A DNA stretch of 64,000 nucleotides from Cryoendolithus antarcticus. Its lineage: Eukaryota; Ascomycota; Dothideomycetes; Cladosporiales; Cladosporiaceae. The notes below the pieces were generated by a model. It was given only the letters and a program-made list of their open reading frames with translations. It ran no database searches and was not told where the DNA came from. The position numbers and the translations under genes are program-made. Below, piece after piece: positions 11,888 through 22,697 of the stretch; position 1 is the stretch's first letter, and each line of letters starts with the position of its first letter. The stretch spans positions 300,382 through 364,381 of the forward strand of contig NAJO01000044.1 in NCBI GenBank assembly GCA_002077065.1. The letters are read 5' to 3'.

Positions 11888-12418
11888 GGTATGGCTTCGG
11901 CGTTGGACGAGATAAGGAGCCCACGTGGGCTGGAAGCAAGCTATGAATATTGACGTGCATGAGCGGCCTTTTTGAGATTGGGCATAGCATATAGCGTAGA
12001 GCTGGAGGCAGCGCATATTTGTCGCACTTGTAGATGAGACCATGGACATCCCAATCGGGCCGGAGCTGATCTGGTCACGCTCGCCGCAGCTCGTCTATCT
12101 CTGCGTCACGATAGACCATGCCGTGTACTACGGACCTCACACATCGGAAACTCACCTTCTCCGTCGTGTCGTGGACATCGACGTCGCTGTCGGATGGGAG
12201 GTTTCGGAGCACATGCCAATCGCAAGTGCAGCTCCACGTGCAACGACCAATCGTCATCCCCGCGTTCGACCTCGGCAGCTCTCGAGATATCAACACCAGG
12301 GACCGAGATCCTCGCGTTACATTGTTCGAGACCTCACTCTGTCTTCTGGGAGTATCGCATAGCACTTTCCTTTGACCATTCTTCTCTCGCACTCATCTCG
12401 CGCTTCCAACCATCCATC
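11888..12418. other. intergenic / promoter of the carrier gene
   Basis: About 530 bp between the Myb gene and the peroxisomal carrier, both plus-strand. Short frames only. The last 60 bases are CT-rich with TTTCC/CTTCC runs, a plausible leader. Confidence 0.4.
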
Positions 12419-13622
12419 ATGGCCTCCAAAGTTGCAGCACCCACGCCCGATAACCCCCTCCCCTCCTCCACGCAGCCGGGTGCGCAAGCCCAGAATGTTG
12501 GAACTACGTCTTCGACGACACACTCGGTAGCAGCGCAGCAGAGCGATAATGTGGCGCATGCTCTGTCCGGAGCGGGAGGAGGGCTGTTGGCGATGGCTAT
12601 AACGTGAGCCTGCACTGAACGACACGGTGGGGAAGGCAAATACTGAGACTATGGTGCTCTAGATACCCATTGATCACATTGTCGACGCGCGCACAAGTCG
12701 AGTCGAAGAGAGCGCAGACGAACACGCTTCAGGCGATCAAGCGCATCATTGATCGCGAGGGTTTCGCGGGCTTGTACGCTGGTCTTGAGAGCGCATTATT
12801 CGGCATCACGGTGACGAACTTCGTGTACTACTACTGTATGCGCCTGCCATTGTGCTGTCGGGGGATCAATGCTGAACATCACCAGGGTACGAGTTCTCCC
12901 GCGCCTTCTTCCAACGCCGAACCCAAAACGCCCGTCTCTCCACCCTCGAGTCCATGGCCGCAGGCGCACTGGCAGGATCCGCAACAGTGTTGATCACAAA
13001 CCCCATCTGGGTCGTCAATACCCGCATGACTGCCCGCAAAGCTGAGTCCGACGACCCAGTGCTTCCCACCAAGGAGGGCGACGCTCCTTCATCAGCCAAG
13101 AAGGAGCGCGCACCAAGCACGATCTCAACCTTCCTCAAGATCGTCCGCGAAGACGGCCCAGCACGTCTCTTCGCCGGTGTGCTGCCCGCGTTGGTGCTGG
13201 TCATCAACCCAATCCTGCAGTACACGATTTTCGAGCAACTGAAGCAGATGCTCGAGAAGCGACGGAAGGTGACTGCGACTGATAGCTTCTTGCTTGGCGC
13301 GCTGGGCAAGTTGGCGGCGACGAGTATCACGTACCCGTATATTACTGTGAAGTCGAGGGCGCATGTGGCGAGTGGAGAGAAGAGGGAGGGCATGACGGCG
13401 AGTTTGAAGAGGATTGTGAGGGAGGAGGGCGTGAGTGGGTTGTATGGAGGTGAGTCTATCTCCCGAGAGGAAAATGGGCGCCATTGTACTGACTTTTATC
13501 TCCCAGGTATCGGCCCCAAGGTCACACAGTCAGTCATCACTGCTGCGTTCTTGTTCGCGCTAAAGGATGTGCTGTATGACATGACTGTCAAGGCTCGGAG
13601 GAAGGTCGTGAAAACGGCGTAG
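12419..13622 (+). CDS. ANT1: peroxisomal adenine nucleotide transporter (mitochondrial carrier family)
   Basis: Four exons (12419-12603, 12663-12835, 12886-13449, 13507-13622) encode 345 residues. Three carrier repeats are visible, each with the Px(D/E)xx(K/R)-type signature modified as in the Pmp47/Ant1 branch: YPLITLSTRAQ, NPIWVVNTRMT and YPYITVKSRA. FVYYYWYEFSRAFF spans intron 2, and NPILQYTIFEQLK is the typical Pmp47 helix 4. Family members exchange ATP for AMP across the peroxisomal membrane to feed fatty-acid activation. The N-terminal 55 residues are Ser/Thr/Gln-rich and variable. The insert between helices 3 and 4 (PTKEGDAPSSAKKERAP) is normal for the family. Confidence 0.88.
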
Positions 13623-14098
13623 ACTTTGACGGAGCTGGGGCGCAGTATAAACGATCAGTCTGGTTTGCGTGATCGGTGGCGTAAAGAAGTAGGGAGTTGT
13701 GGGTGAGGGAGCGAGTGATCCGTGGGAGAAGGGAGCTCAGTAACGACGACATCCGTCTATATGTACAACATCTGCCATAAGTCTTGTCCGGTATAGACAG
13801 CACGTACGAATGCACAAACCCACGTCTGGGTCTCCCAGTACTCCCATGATTGCAATTTGGGGTGACTTCGAAGGTAGTCACCTCGCCTCGGCCGAGCTGA
13901 CGACGAAGCCCGAACCTCACTCATATCGGCAGCTCCCATTCTCGTCTCCAATAACTACATTTACAACCTACACAGAATCTCCGCTCAATCCCAACTTACC
14001 CTTCTATCCGTCGTGCTGCCTTGCCCGCCAGACCCGACACCCCATTCTCCAGCTGATGCGCACACCCCCCATGCGCCTCCCCGCGCCCAGCGCCCGCA
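13623..14098. other. intergenic between carrier and Mid1
   Basis: 476 bp. CT-rich just before the Mid1 start. Two earlier ATGs (14056, 14071) are out of frame with Mid1 and could act as upstream ATGs. No other feature seen. Confidence 0.4.
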
Positions 14099-16120
14099 AT
14101 GCTGCTCTGCAAATGCCCACAACTCACACCTCTGCAAGCGCGCTTCGTGGCATCTTTCACAGCCCTCTGCTTACTCGGACTGGTCTTCTGGAGTCTGTCT
14201 AATCCCCACTTTGCGTATGCCGCGGAGATTGAGCTAGGGAAGGGGTGGGAAGGTGGTGCAGATCATAACTGGCATCGGATAGGGCAGGACATTGCAGAGG
14301 GCAGTGGAGACGACGAGGACTCAGATCGGGAGGAGCTGGTAGTGCTTGACGCGGAGGCGGTAATTGGTGCGAGACAGGAGCAGTTGAGCGCTATTGCTGG
14401 GAATAATCAGGCGAACAACCTCAATGTGGTGGCTGGGCAGACGACAGTATGGCGGTACCCGAAGGAGCTGCTGCAGGCCCAGCATGTGGATGTCGGGGTT
14501 GGACTGCCCAGTGCGCTAGATGAGGGTAATGAGGGCATGGAGGCGCGACATCGAGAGCTACCGAGACGCGGTCTGGAAGATGACGACACAGCCTCGCTGC
14601 AGCCTCGACAAACGGGATCAGGGGCGACTGTCTTCATCTCCGTCAACACGTGCTTGCAGCCTTCGTACAACGGCACTGGCACGCAGACTGCTGGACCGCC
14701 TCAACTGACGCTGTATGTCTCGACAGCCAGCGATAACGAGGCCCCTGGACCTGGAGCAAGCGACACCAAGCAGGATATTGTCCCGCTCGACGAAGGCTTT
14801 GCAAATCTCACGCTATCGACAAGCGATGATCTCTACATGGCAATCTATGCCCCTGCCCTCTCGTCAGACTTTACTGGAGGCTGGAACTATGATATTGCCG
14901 TCTCGATCGACGACTATTACCATCAGGCGAACGAGACCGATCCGTATCTCTACCTGGTGGATACAGATACCAATGCTGCGTTACTCGTGACTGATAACCT
15001 CACGCAGGCCGATACAGGTTCTGCTCTGTACGATAAGTGGACGTCACTACCTCCACCTTTCGTGATGTTCGCCAGCAGTGCGCAGAACACGAAAACGATG
15101 GGGCTGTCCAAGTCTTTCTGCGGCATGCAGAACAACGCACAGATCGAGGCTCAGCAGTCTGATCCCAATGCCACGTCATCGCACGTGGAGATGGGCATGA
15201 TAACGCGAGGGCTGGGCGACAAGCCGAAGCAGCAGTTCTACGTCACATCCTTGAATGGCTCGAGTACATACTACGGGACGCTTGCTATCAAAGGCAACTC
15301 GACAGCCTCTGGTACTGGAATCGTGGGAGGTGGAGGCAAGGTCTGGCAGCCCATGAATTGGACCACGAAGGCCGACGGAAACTGTCGGCTAGTCTTTAAT
15401 CTTGACTTCTGCGACAAAGTGGCGTACGCCGTGCCGGCGAACTATGAGACCTATCCAGATTGGCCCAATCTGCGCGCATTATACGACAGTCAAGCATCGA
15501 ACCTGTACAATAACTTCACCTACAGCCTGCAGCAGACAGCTTGTGATACGACCTCCGATGCCCAATACTCCCTAGCAAGGAACTGCAGCGACTGCGAAGC
15601 AGCCTATAAAGAATGGCTTTGCGCGGTGAGCATACCCCGCTGCGATGACTGGAGCTCAGAGAAATCCTACTTGCAGAAGCGAAACATGGCGCAAGCTTTC
15701 ACTAATGGTACCTCGCTTCCGTCTTCCCTACTGAACAGCAATTATACGCCTATGCTCGGCGCGCCGACGTTACAAGGCAGCACGGCGTTCCAGCAGACTT
15801 ACCTGTCTTCCTTCGCCACCAATCAGTCGAGAAACCCTACAATTGACGCGCAGATCAAGCCCGGACCGTACAAGGAGCTACTGCCTTGTGAGGATCTGTG
15901 CTACAGTCTTGTGCAGAGCTGTCCAGCTGCGTTGGGCTTCGGATGTCCGAGGAAGGGTCGGGGGCTGGAGGCTGGGTATGGTGTGAGAGATGTCAATGGA
16001 GAGTTGTCATGCTCATACCTGGGCGCTGTGTATTATTTGAACGATGCTCGGGCGATGAGTGGGTCTGCATGGGTCGCTGGGCTCGTTGCTCTAGGGGCTA
16101 TGGCTGCGCTTCTAATGTAA
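14099..16120 (+). CDS. MID1: stretch-activated calcium channel subunit Mid1
   Basis: An intronless 673-codon gene. The N-terminus has a hydrophobic signal/anchor (ARFVASFTALCLLGLVFWSL). The extracellular body holds many NxS/T sites. The C-terminal third is the Cys-rich Mid1 region: ACDTTSDAQYSLARNCSDCEAAYKEWLCAVSIPRCDDW read in short pieces, then LPCEDLCYSLVQSCPAALGFGCP, and a terminal hydrophobic stretch (GSAWVAGLVALGAMAALLM). In yeast Mid1 pairs with Cch1 to form the plasma-membrane Ca2+ channel used under mating, cell-wall and ER stress. The conserved cysteine pattern makes the call firm. The start chosen is the first in-frame ATG before the signal sequence. Confidence 0.9.
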   Translation: MLLCKCPQLTPLQARFVASFTALCLLGLVFWSLSNPHFAYAAEIELGKGWEGGADHNWHRIGQDIAEGSGDDEDSDREELVVLDAEAVIGARQEQLSAIAGNNQANNLNVVAGQTTVWRYPKELLQAQHVDVGVGLPSALDEGNEGMEARHRELPRRGLEDDDTASLQPRQTGSGATVFISVNTCLQPSYNGTGTQTAGPPQLTLYVSTASDNEAPGPGASDTKQDIVPLDEGFANLTLSTSDDLYMAIYAPALSSDFTGGWNYDIAVSIDDYYHQANETDPYLYLVDTDTNAALLVTDNLTQADTGSALYDKWTSLPPPFVMFASSAQNTKTMGLSKSFCGMQNNAQIEAQQSDPNATSSHVEMGMITRGLGDKPKQQFYVTSLNGSSTYYGTLAIKGNSTASGTGIVGGGGKVWQPMNWTTKADGNCRLVFNLDFCDKVAYAVPANYETYPDWPNLRALYDSQASNLYNNFTYSLQQTACDTTSDAQYSLARNCSDCEAAYKEWLCAVSIPRCDDWSSEKSYLQKRNMAQAFTNGTSLPSSLLNSNYTPMLGAPTLQGSTAFQQTYLSSFATNQSRNPTIDAQIKPGPYKELLPCEDLCYSLVQSCPAALGFGCPRKGRGLEAGYGVRDVNGELSCSYLGAVYYLNDARAMSGSAWVAGLVALGAMAALLM

Positions 16121-16510
16121 GATCATTATGGGCCTGGCGTTTGCGCGAGGGAGTCTTCCGGGAAGCGAGGCGTTGGTGGGAGTCATCATTGAGAGCCTTG
16201 AATTATGCCATGGGCGGCGCAGGGTTTATGTGTACATCATAGTCGTACTCTGTCACGGCTGTACCACATTCACTGAGTGACATCTCGCTTATCCCACGTG
16301 ACGACCTGCCAAGCCATGATTGGACGTCGGCAAAGAGCTCATCATGCATCTCACGAACCTACTGGTAGATGTACTACACATTCGCCACAATCGCGGAGCT
16401 GACATCGCGTGTCTGTAGAGGTAGATCTGTATGTTCATGTAAGTCCATTTTCAATAGTGTCTCTTTGCCTTGTTGATTACTTCGAGAGGAGAACGATTGC
16501 GCAACGCGTA
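16121..16510. other. intergenic, nothing recognised
   Basis: 390 bp between Mid1 and the small protein gene; no TATA box, repeat or coding signal seen. Confidence 0.4.
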
Positions 16511-17011
16511 ATGATGGCGAGCTCAAGCACCAACCCTCCACTACGGCGCTTCACAGAAGCCTGTATCCCCCAAACCCGCTCATCAACGGATACCGATCGT
16601 ATCCACCTCCTCGCTCCGTCTATAGCACCCAGCATCGCCCCTTCCTCGCGTCCCACGACCCGCGCCCCCTCCCCAAGTGGCACACTCACCCCACGCGCCT
16701 CCTCCCCCTCCCAACAACCACCTTCCACGCCACAGCCCGAACAACCCTACCGCGGCTTCCCCTCCCGCGCCGCCTACCTCTCCGCGCTGCAGGCCTGGGC
16801 GGAGTCGAAAAAGTACTTGGAGGCTAGTTCGGCGGCGGGCAAGGAGTTGAAGGGGTTTTATGGCGAGGTGACTATGGCTGAGATTGCTGGGCGGCCGAGG
16901 GTGAAGCTTGAGGGGTTGGGGTTGAGGAAGAAGTGGAGGGAGCGGAAGGAGAGGGGGAAGGATGGCGCTGGAGGGGTGGTGGGTGGGGAGAGGAGGGCGA
17001 CTGTCGTTTGA
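16511..17011 (+). CDS. small conserved fungal protein of unknown function
   Basis: A single exon of about 166 codons from ATGATGGCGAGC; the second ATG (16514) is an equally good start. The first 75 residues are Ser/Pro/Thr-rich. The conserved-looking part is YRGFPSRAAYLSALQAWAESKKY, then GFYGEVTMAEIAGRPRVKLEGLG and a highly basic helix (RKKWRERKERGK). I recognise this layout from short unnamed ascomycete proteins but know no function. The basic C-terminus could bind nucleic acid or form a coil (inference). Confidence 0.55.
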   Translation: MMASSSTNPPLRRFTEACIPQTRSSTDTDRIHLLAPSIAPSIAPSSRPTTRAPSPSGTLTPRASSPSQQPPSTPQPEQPYRGFPSRAAYLSALQAWAESKKYLEASSAAGKELKGFYGEVTMAEIAGRPRVKLEGLGLRKKWRERKERGKDGAGGVVGGERRATVV

Positions 17012-17353
17012 GAGGTGTGGCTGTAGGGAAGCGGAGGGGACGGGTTAAGTTGGCTGTGAGGTGGTGCGATTGTTATCCGGCAGCCTGCTGGATTGTAGGC
17101 TTGTGAGACAGTACAGGATGGACATATGACATAGACGACGTACACGACAATACACACCAGAGGACCGATTCAGCCCTGTCCACATTGTTCTGCTTACTTT
17201 TATACAAGTCCACTTTGGCTGACTCCCATCATAACGAAATGCATTGATCTAGGTTGCCACTGGAATGCCGTGACCTACTGGCATATGCGAGCATCCGAGA
17301 TCACCGCAATGCAACATCTTATGAGGGTTGCTGCCACTCTGTTCTCACAGCCG
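17012..17353. other. intergenic, nothing recognised
   Basis: 342 bp downstream of the small protein gene and upstream of the first tRNA-like unit; no coding signal. Confidence 0.4.
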
Positions 17354-17494
17354 GCTAGATAGTGTAGCGGTGAGCACGCCGCTCACATATAGCGTCTGTT
17401 GATCCTGGCAGGTTCAGGGGAGGGCGTGGTGACCGTGGTGATGTCAGCGTAGTCACGAGTAGCGGAGGCTCCTGGTTCAAGTCCAGGATTTGGC
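17354..17494 (+). tRNA. tRNA-like unit 1 with ~70-nt intervening sequence
   Basis: Outer arms GCTAGAT (17354-17360) and ATTTGGC (17488-17494) pair over 7 bp with two G-U pairs. A-box TAGTGTAGCGG, with D-arm ends GTGT/GCAC. Anticodon-stem halves CCGCT (17379-17383) and AGCGG (17461-17465) pair perfectly. T arm CCTGG-TTCAAGT-CCAGG is perfect and carries a canonical B-box. A run of seven T follows at 17503-17509. Between the anticodon-stem halves lie 77 nt, i.e. a 7-nt loop plus about 70 nt. The loop as drawn has A, not T, at position 33, so a decoding tRNA is doubtful and I give no anticodon. CGCT/AGCG around CACATAT forms an alternative small hairpin. Confidence 0.45.
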
Positions 17495-17502
17495 GCTCAT
17501 CC

Positions 17503-17509
17503 TTTTTTT
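17503..17509 (+). terminator. Pol III T-run terminator
   Basis: Seven T residues 9 bases after the 3' arm of tRNA-like unit 1, the usual Pol III stop. Confidence 0.5.
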
Positions 17510-17815
17510 GCGTTCGAGCGAGATTGTCTGGACGGTTATCGTTCCGATCTTCACTGCCGAATTTGGAAGACACAGCAGTGATCTCACTTGGACTCTCGCT
17601 CATCGTCATACTTGCGTGAGCTCGCAGTCAGCGAAGACCAGCTTCTGATCACTAAGGGCCTCGTATGGGTTTTCATCCTCTGGCCGCTGGAGACTCGAGC
17701 GTGTCTGCGCTCAAGACGGGGCTCCTATCTACCACTGGTACGCTCTAACATCAGCCGACATGAGCCGAGGCTTTCTGCCAGTATACATCCGAGTGTCTGG
17801 ACCATATTCAGCACA

Positions 17816-17961
17816 AGCCGAGTTGGTCTAACGGTATGACGCCGCTCAAATATAGTGTCTTGCGATCCACACAGGTTGGGAGGAGCATCACGGGGGCTCC
17901 CATACAAGGGTGGCAACAACCGTGCGATGCGGAGGTTCTCAGTTCGATTCTGAGGCTCGCT
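17816..17961 (+). tRNA. tRNA-like unit 2 with ~74-nt intervening sequence
   Basis: 5' arm AGCCGAGT (one bulged C) pairs with 3' arm GCTCGCT. A-box TGGTCTAACGG. Anticodon-stem halves CCGCT (17842-17846) and TGCGG (17928-17932) pair in 4 of 5 positions. T arm CTCAG-TTCGATT-CTGAG is perfect with a canonical B-box, and a T4 stop lies at 17967-17970. The first ~45 nt of the intervening sequence match unit 1 (CAnATATAGnGTCT...GATCC...CAGGTT), so the two units share ancestry including the insert. Position 33 is again not T. Confidence 0.42.
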
Positions 17962-18133
17962 GTATGTTTTGCATGTGTGCAGAAGGTGAAATGAGACAAG
18001 TTACCTGGCGTGTAGAGAATGCGAACGTCAGTGGTATCCGAGGCTGCCATTGACGACGTCGTACCGACTGCGAAGATGCATTCGGTCGACTTTGCGAGTA
18101 TATGAGGTACGTTCTGAAGCTCATCAGCAACAA

Positions 18134-18388
18134 GTCGATTTGGCGCAGTTGGTAGCGCACCTCTCACAAACACCGCCCGTCGAACTCAGCGCGACCACAA
18201 GTTGGCCTAGCCGTACTCACGTACGTCTAGGCAGCAATGCCCAGCCCCCACACCAGGGTGGCGTCCCACATACCAAAACAAACCACTGCTTCACCTCTTG
18301 CTCCACCAATGTGTCAACCTACTGTCAACCCAGCCTCAACCCAGGTACCTGTGAAGAGGAGGTCCTCAGTTCAATCCTGAGAGTCGAC
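18134..18388 (+). tRNA. tRNA-like unit 3 with ~183-nt intervening sequence
   Basis: The acceptor stem GTCGATT/AGTCGAC pairs fully (one G-U). D arm is GCGC...GCGC with canonical A-box TGGCGCAGTTGG. Anticodon-stem halves CCTCT (18160-18164) and AGAGG (18355-18359) are perfect. T arm CTCAG-TTCAATC-CTGAG is perfect. A T4 stop lies at 18394-18397. All four stems survive, but 190 nt separate the anticodon-stem halves, far above the usual size of a nuclear tRNA intron. The T expected at position 33 is again missing. Confidence 0.48.
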
Positions 18389-18405
18389 AAATCTTTTACG
18401 TGCAC

Positions 18406-18437
18406 AGCGGAGGTCGCGAGTTCGATTCGAGGCGTCG
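18406..18437 (+). other. orphan tRNA 3'-half-like sequence
   Basis: AGCGGAGGTC then a GAGTTCGATTCGAGG B-box-like segment, resembling the 3' halves of the three upstream units, but with a poor T stem and no identifiable 5' half. Probably a decayed copy. Confidence 0.3.
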
Positions 18438-18656
18438 GCGTCCAGCTTCCGTTGCGTAGACTCGGGAAGGAGCGACCGACCTGGGAGCCATGTCGAAGGA
18501 AGTTGTCGATCAGTCAGGTCATGTTCGATGCTATGCCTGGACCGTCATCATGAAAAGCGCTTCGTAGATGCCAGCATTCGTGTCACGAAACACGTTGATA
18601 TGCCGATCGATGTATACGGTCTTGTGCGGACGGTTCACTGTCAATCATTACCTACT

Positions 18657-20832
18657 TCAAAACTGAGACAACGGCCGCTGTGACCTTTCGCCATACCCTT
18701 CGCCTTCGCTTTCCCTGCTCCCTGCGCCCTCTCTCGTCTTCTCACTTCCCCCTGGCACAGTACTGTCGGCCTCCGTACTGATCCCCTTCTGCTCCGCAGC
18801 ACGACTAGCCTCCATACTCTTCCGACTCAGCTTCAGGCCCTTCACATTTCCCAGCACCGCATCATCAGCAATCGCGATGCCAACCTCCTCCTCAGCAGCT
18901 TCGTCATGTCTGCGCTGAATGTGCTTGATAGCCTCCGTGGTCAAGTTCTGCCGGAAGATCCTGTCCAGCACGTCCTTTTTCCGCGTGCGCTTGTCGCCGA
19001 TATTGATCAGAATGCCAGCGACGATGTTGCAAGTCAGACTGAAGCAGAGAATGACTGTTGTCAATGCCTCGGATCGGACTCTGTAGTTGATGCTCCAGGT
19101 GCAGGTTCCCAGAGCGACTTGAAAGATGCTGTGGCAATCTAGAAGTACTACGATGGCGACGAGCAGGCGTAGTGGGAAGGCATGATGCGTACCAGTCTCG
19201 TGTGGCTTGTAGAAGGTGTGACTTTTGCTGAATTTGGCTTCGTGGTATTGGAGGCGGCGTTGTTGCAAGGGAGTGAGGATCTTATACTCGCGTTTCTCTT
19301 CCAGATCGTCCTTGTTCTGATCAGGGTCGGTACGGCCATCCTCTAGATCTAAAGCTAGGACACTAGCGCGGTCATCAGGGAGATCGTTATGGTCTGGTAG
19401 CGCTGGCAGATTGCGTTGCTTCCGCTTCTCCCACACGTAGTGATGATACTTCGCGATGAAGCACATATGGTAGGTATCAACAATCCGAAAGGGTGCAAGT
19501 CCATCACCCATGAGCGCGAAGAAGGCGACGAGCACGTTGTCGACGATATCAATGACGTACTTCTGGTGCTCGTCATCGCCACTCGAGATCCAGCCGATCA
19601 GAAGCAGGACCCATACCAAGCCAAAGAGCGTTACGCTGAGAGCGTAGAAGGTCACAAACAGTCCCAGCGGCTTTTTCACATACTGCCGGAAGCCACGCAT
19701 GGAGCGCTTGAAGCCTTCGCGACGAGAGTGGAGGAGATGTCGGACATGATCATGCAGCTCGCCGATGTCTTCATCCGACCAGCCATCGAGGGTAACACCA
19801 TGTGGAAGAACAGCGAAGCGCGACTCACTCATTTGCGAGGAGACGGACTGCCGTCGCTTTCGCTGCTCGTCTTCTGACGGATCCGTGGCACTCCCAGCAG
19901 TCGCAGGTGCAGTCCTTATAGGTGCCAGCTGAGTACTGATTGTGCCAGCCCTCGCACGAGGAGGTGGGATGGCACCGCTGAGCTCGGACACTCCATACCT
20001 CGTAGATCCTCCAGAGAGCTCGTACGTCGGCCTTCGATTGAGTAGGCGTCCGAGATCTGGCACGAACAGAGAGTTCTGCACATTGGTCAATGTACCGAGT
20101 GTCTGTACCTCGGGATCTGAATTGGTTAGCATACGCAATATATATCGGACTGCTTTGATACGCACCAATCAGATCCAGCATGCCAATGACATCTGCGCCG
20201 TACTCATCATCAGCCGGTAGGTGCTGAATCAGCGGTGGCAAAGCGCCACTGCGGAAACGCCTCAGCCCTCGATTCGTCCGAGCCGCATTGCCAGCACTAT
20301 GCATTGCTGCGGGCCCGCTGTTATCGGTCTCGCGTGAATCCGGTCTGCCGACGCTAATCGCAGGCGCGAGCTGAGGCGCGAGATCTGTAGGTTGTGATTT
20401 CACTGGCTGCAGGCCGCGTGCTTCCTGAGCAGCTGAAGCTTGACCCTCGACAATCGAGGGCATATACGCCTCCACTGTTCGCTGCCTCGCCAGATCAGGT
20501 CCGACTTCCGGTGAGAGCGGCCGCTGAGGAGCGGACGTACTTCGTCGGCGTGCATTCGGTGAGCCAGGAACGGAGAAGTGAGCGAAATCCTGGGTGGTGA
20601 CATTGTCCGAGGCCTGCGATCCTGGTCGAGGAGCATCCCGTGATGGCAGTCTGCGGATCCTAATACTCGAAGGAGATCGCATGCTCTCACGAGAGCCATA
20701 TGAGTTGAGACCCGGCCGATTCGATTGGGGGACTCGAAGATGGTTGCCATTACCAGCGGGAGTCGTAGGCTCCGGCTGTCTTCGGTCACTAGCACTGAAG
20801 TAATCCGTGACAGAGTTGCGGCGGCTCGACAT
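18657..20832 (-). CDS. large fungal membrane protein, DUF2985-like
   Basis: Two minus-strand exons (20832-20166 and 20116-18657; 49-bp intron with a TGCTAAC branch site) give 708 residues. The start at 20832 has the better context (CACCATGTCG); an in-frame ATG lies at 20853. The N-terminal 330 residues are disordered and Ser/Arg/Pro-rich. Then comes a conserved block (HVRHLLHSRREGFKRSMRGFRQYVKKPLGL) leading into two long transmembrane helices (LFVTFYALSVTLFGLVWVLL and the VDNVLVAFFALMGDGLAP region). Two or three more follow (AFPLRLLVAIVVLLDCH, LTTVILCFSLTCNIVAGIL). This is the fungal DUF2985 pattern. Function is unknown in the family as I know it. The C-tail is charged and disordered. Confidence 0.75.
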
Positions 20833-21732
20833 GGTGGGCGGGGAGTATGTCAAGAGGAGGTAGTTTCAAACAGGTTTGCGATATGGAAACGCGTACTATG
20901 TTGGCTGCGACAGGTAGGATGGACGACGGCCACTCCAGTCACGTTGCCCTAGACTCGCAGAGCAATTCCGCCGGCATCCGCAATGCAATAAGACTGTGCT
21001 CGAGCTGTCTTTCGGCTTTCGAAAATGTCCACAAAGCCACCTGATGCCAACTTCGGCCTCCTCGGCGCGTAAGCGCTGCTGGATGGTTGTTTTGCTATTG
21101 CTGCCAGAGCTTTGATGCAAGTCGTTGATACTCTCTAGCTATACGCGATGCGATGAGACAGGCAAGAAGGTAGCAAGGTGATGAAGTGAGGTCGGGATCC
21201 TACGCAAAGTCACGATAAGAAAGTAACAAGAAACCTTCGTGTTCCAAGGTCCACCTCCCTGCTAAGCAGTCCAAGCTTTCCGCAAAACAAGCTACGAGGG
21301 TCGCCTAGTGATCGCGTAAGATGTGCAATTGCTCAGCAAATCAACGTAGTCAACTCTAGCACTGTTCTGCCCTCCAGACGAGCATCTAACATGTTGGTAG
21401 CACGGCGATAATCACAGTGACATGCCATCAAATCTGACAAACATGGGAAGTGGCTGATGACAAAGTCCCGGCACTTCCGGAAGTGTGGATTATTTCGGCT
21501 CTATTCGCTGCCGAGCCGAGATGATCGACTGGCGCAGGTCATGTGATTTACGGTTCATTATCCTGTAACTACCTCGTGCTCAGGGTAAGCGCACTTTGGA
21601 GTTCGCAGGTCCACCGCTACTCAGCGATTCGGCTGGCATACGTGACGCCGGCCTCGCTATGCGCGTGTCATCGCCGCAGCGCCATGAGCCCCTATTGATC
21701 AACAAGACGGATCCAGCCGCGGACATGCTCGC
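20833..21732. other. intergenic, nothing recognised
   Basis: 900 bp between the start of the DUF2985 gene and the end of ERD2. No coding, repeat or RNA signal recognised. Confidence 0.45.
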
Positions 21733-22697
21733 TCACACGGGCAAGTTGAATCTTTGCCCTTGCATCACTTTGCTCCAGTAAATGTAGAAGAAGTCCGTGT
21801 ACAGGACGGTCTGAATGATACCAGCGATGACGGGTATCGGCTCAAAATGACCCTTCTCCATGAAGTATCTGGCAACACATTACAATTAGCACAAACAGTC
21901 ACTTGGAAGCCCAGCATACTCGCCAACATTCGACTTACCTCCATATCCAGTTCGGAATGTATAACGCGCGGTATGCGCCGAGCGCGAAGATGTAGTGTGT
22001 CGTTATCGTCTCCGCCGATCCAGTCCGTTGCAGCATGAACAACTGCGGCAAAATCGCTACACTTTCCAGCCACAAGCTGAACGCCCACAGCATCTCTGTG
22101 AATTTGTATTCAGGAGGAAGCACGAGTCCCATCACCGCCGCTCCTGCCAGCAGGTACTCAACCTTGAAAGTATCGGCGTTCGGGTCGTGCGTGGGTTTGT
22201 AGTCGTTCAGCATGAGGTAGACGATGTAGACTTGGGCCGAGATGAAGAGGATCTTGAAGACCGTGTTGTAGAGGCCTAGACCCGAGGCAAAGGGGTTTGT
22301 CCAGAGCAGGTCTAACGAGAGGGTCAGATTCGGCAAACCAGGCGGGATCGCGCACAAGACTGCGGAAGCGTACCAAGATACCGTGTGACATAGACCAATA
22401 GGTACGCGAACTGCGACTTGAATGATATACCTGATGCGCTCTGGGTCTTTCGTCAGCCACTGATTCTCGCTTTGACCCTCCACATTGCTTCGCACGCGCG
22501 CGTGCTTGCTCTATCCGTCCCACTATTGCATCTTCTCAAAGGCAGTGTGTACATACACTTGAACTCCGCATCTTGGCCAGTAATATGAAGATCGACGCCA
22601 GATGGGAAAAGTCCCCTGATCCTCTGGATCAGCATTACAGTCCTCCGCGTCCATCATCTCAGGCGGCATCCATACCTAGTATCCTGAAGATATTCAT
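21733..22697 (-). CDS. ERD2: ER lumen protein-retaining (HDEL) receptor Erd2
   Basis: Five minus-strand exons (22697-22676, 22615-22557, 22440-22374, 22311-21939, 21868-21733) give 218 residues, the normal Erd2 length. The protein starts MNIFRILGDFSHLASIF, then ...ASGISFKSQFAYLLVYVTRYLDL, WTNPFASGLGLYNTVFKILF, a WLESVAILPQLFML core and the final helix (TVLYTDFFYIYWSKV). The seven-TM receptor cycles between Golgi and ER and retrieves HDEL/KDEL proteins via COPI. The first exon holds only 22 coding bases; the first three exons are all short, so automatic gene callers may miss the N-terminus. All joins keep frame. Confidence 0.9.

Noticed and set aside
18050..18553. 167-codon frame over tRNA-like unit 3
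   Set aside because: Composition is not protein-like; the RNA stems and A/B boxes explain the sequence better.
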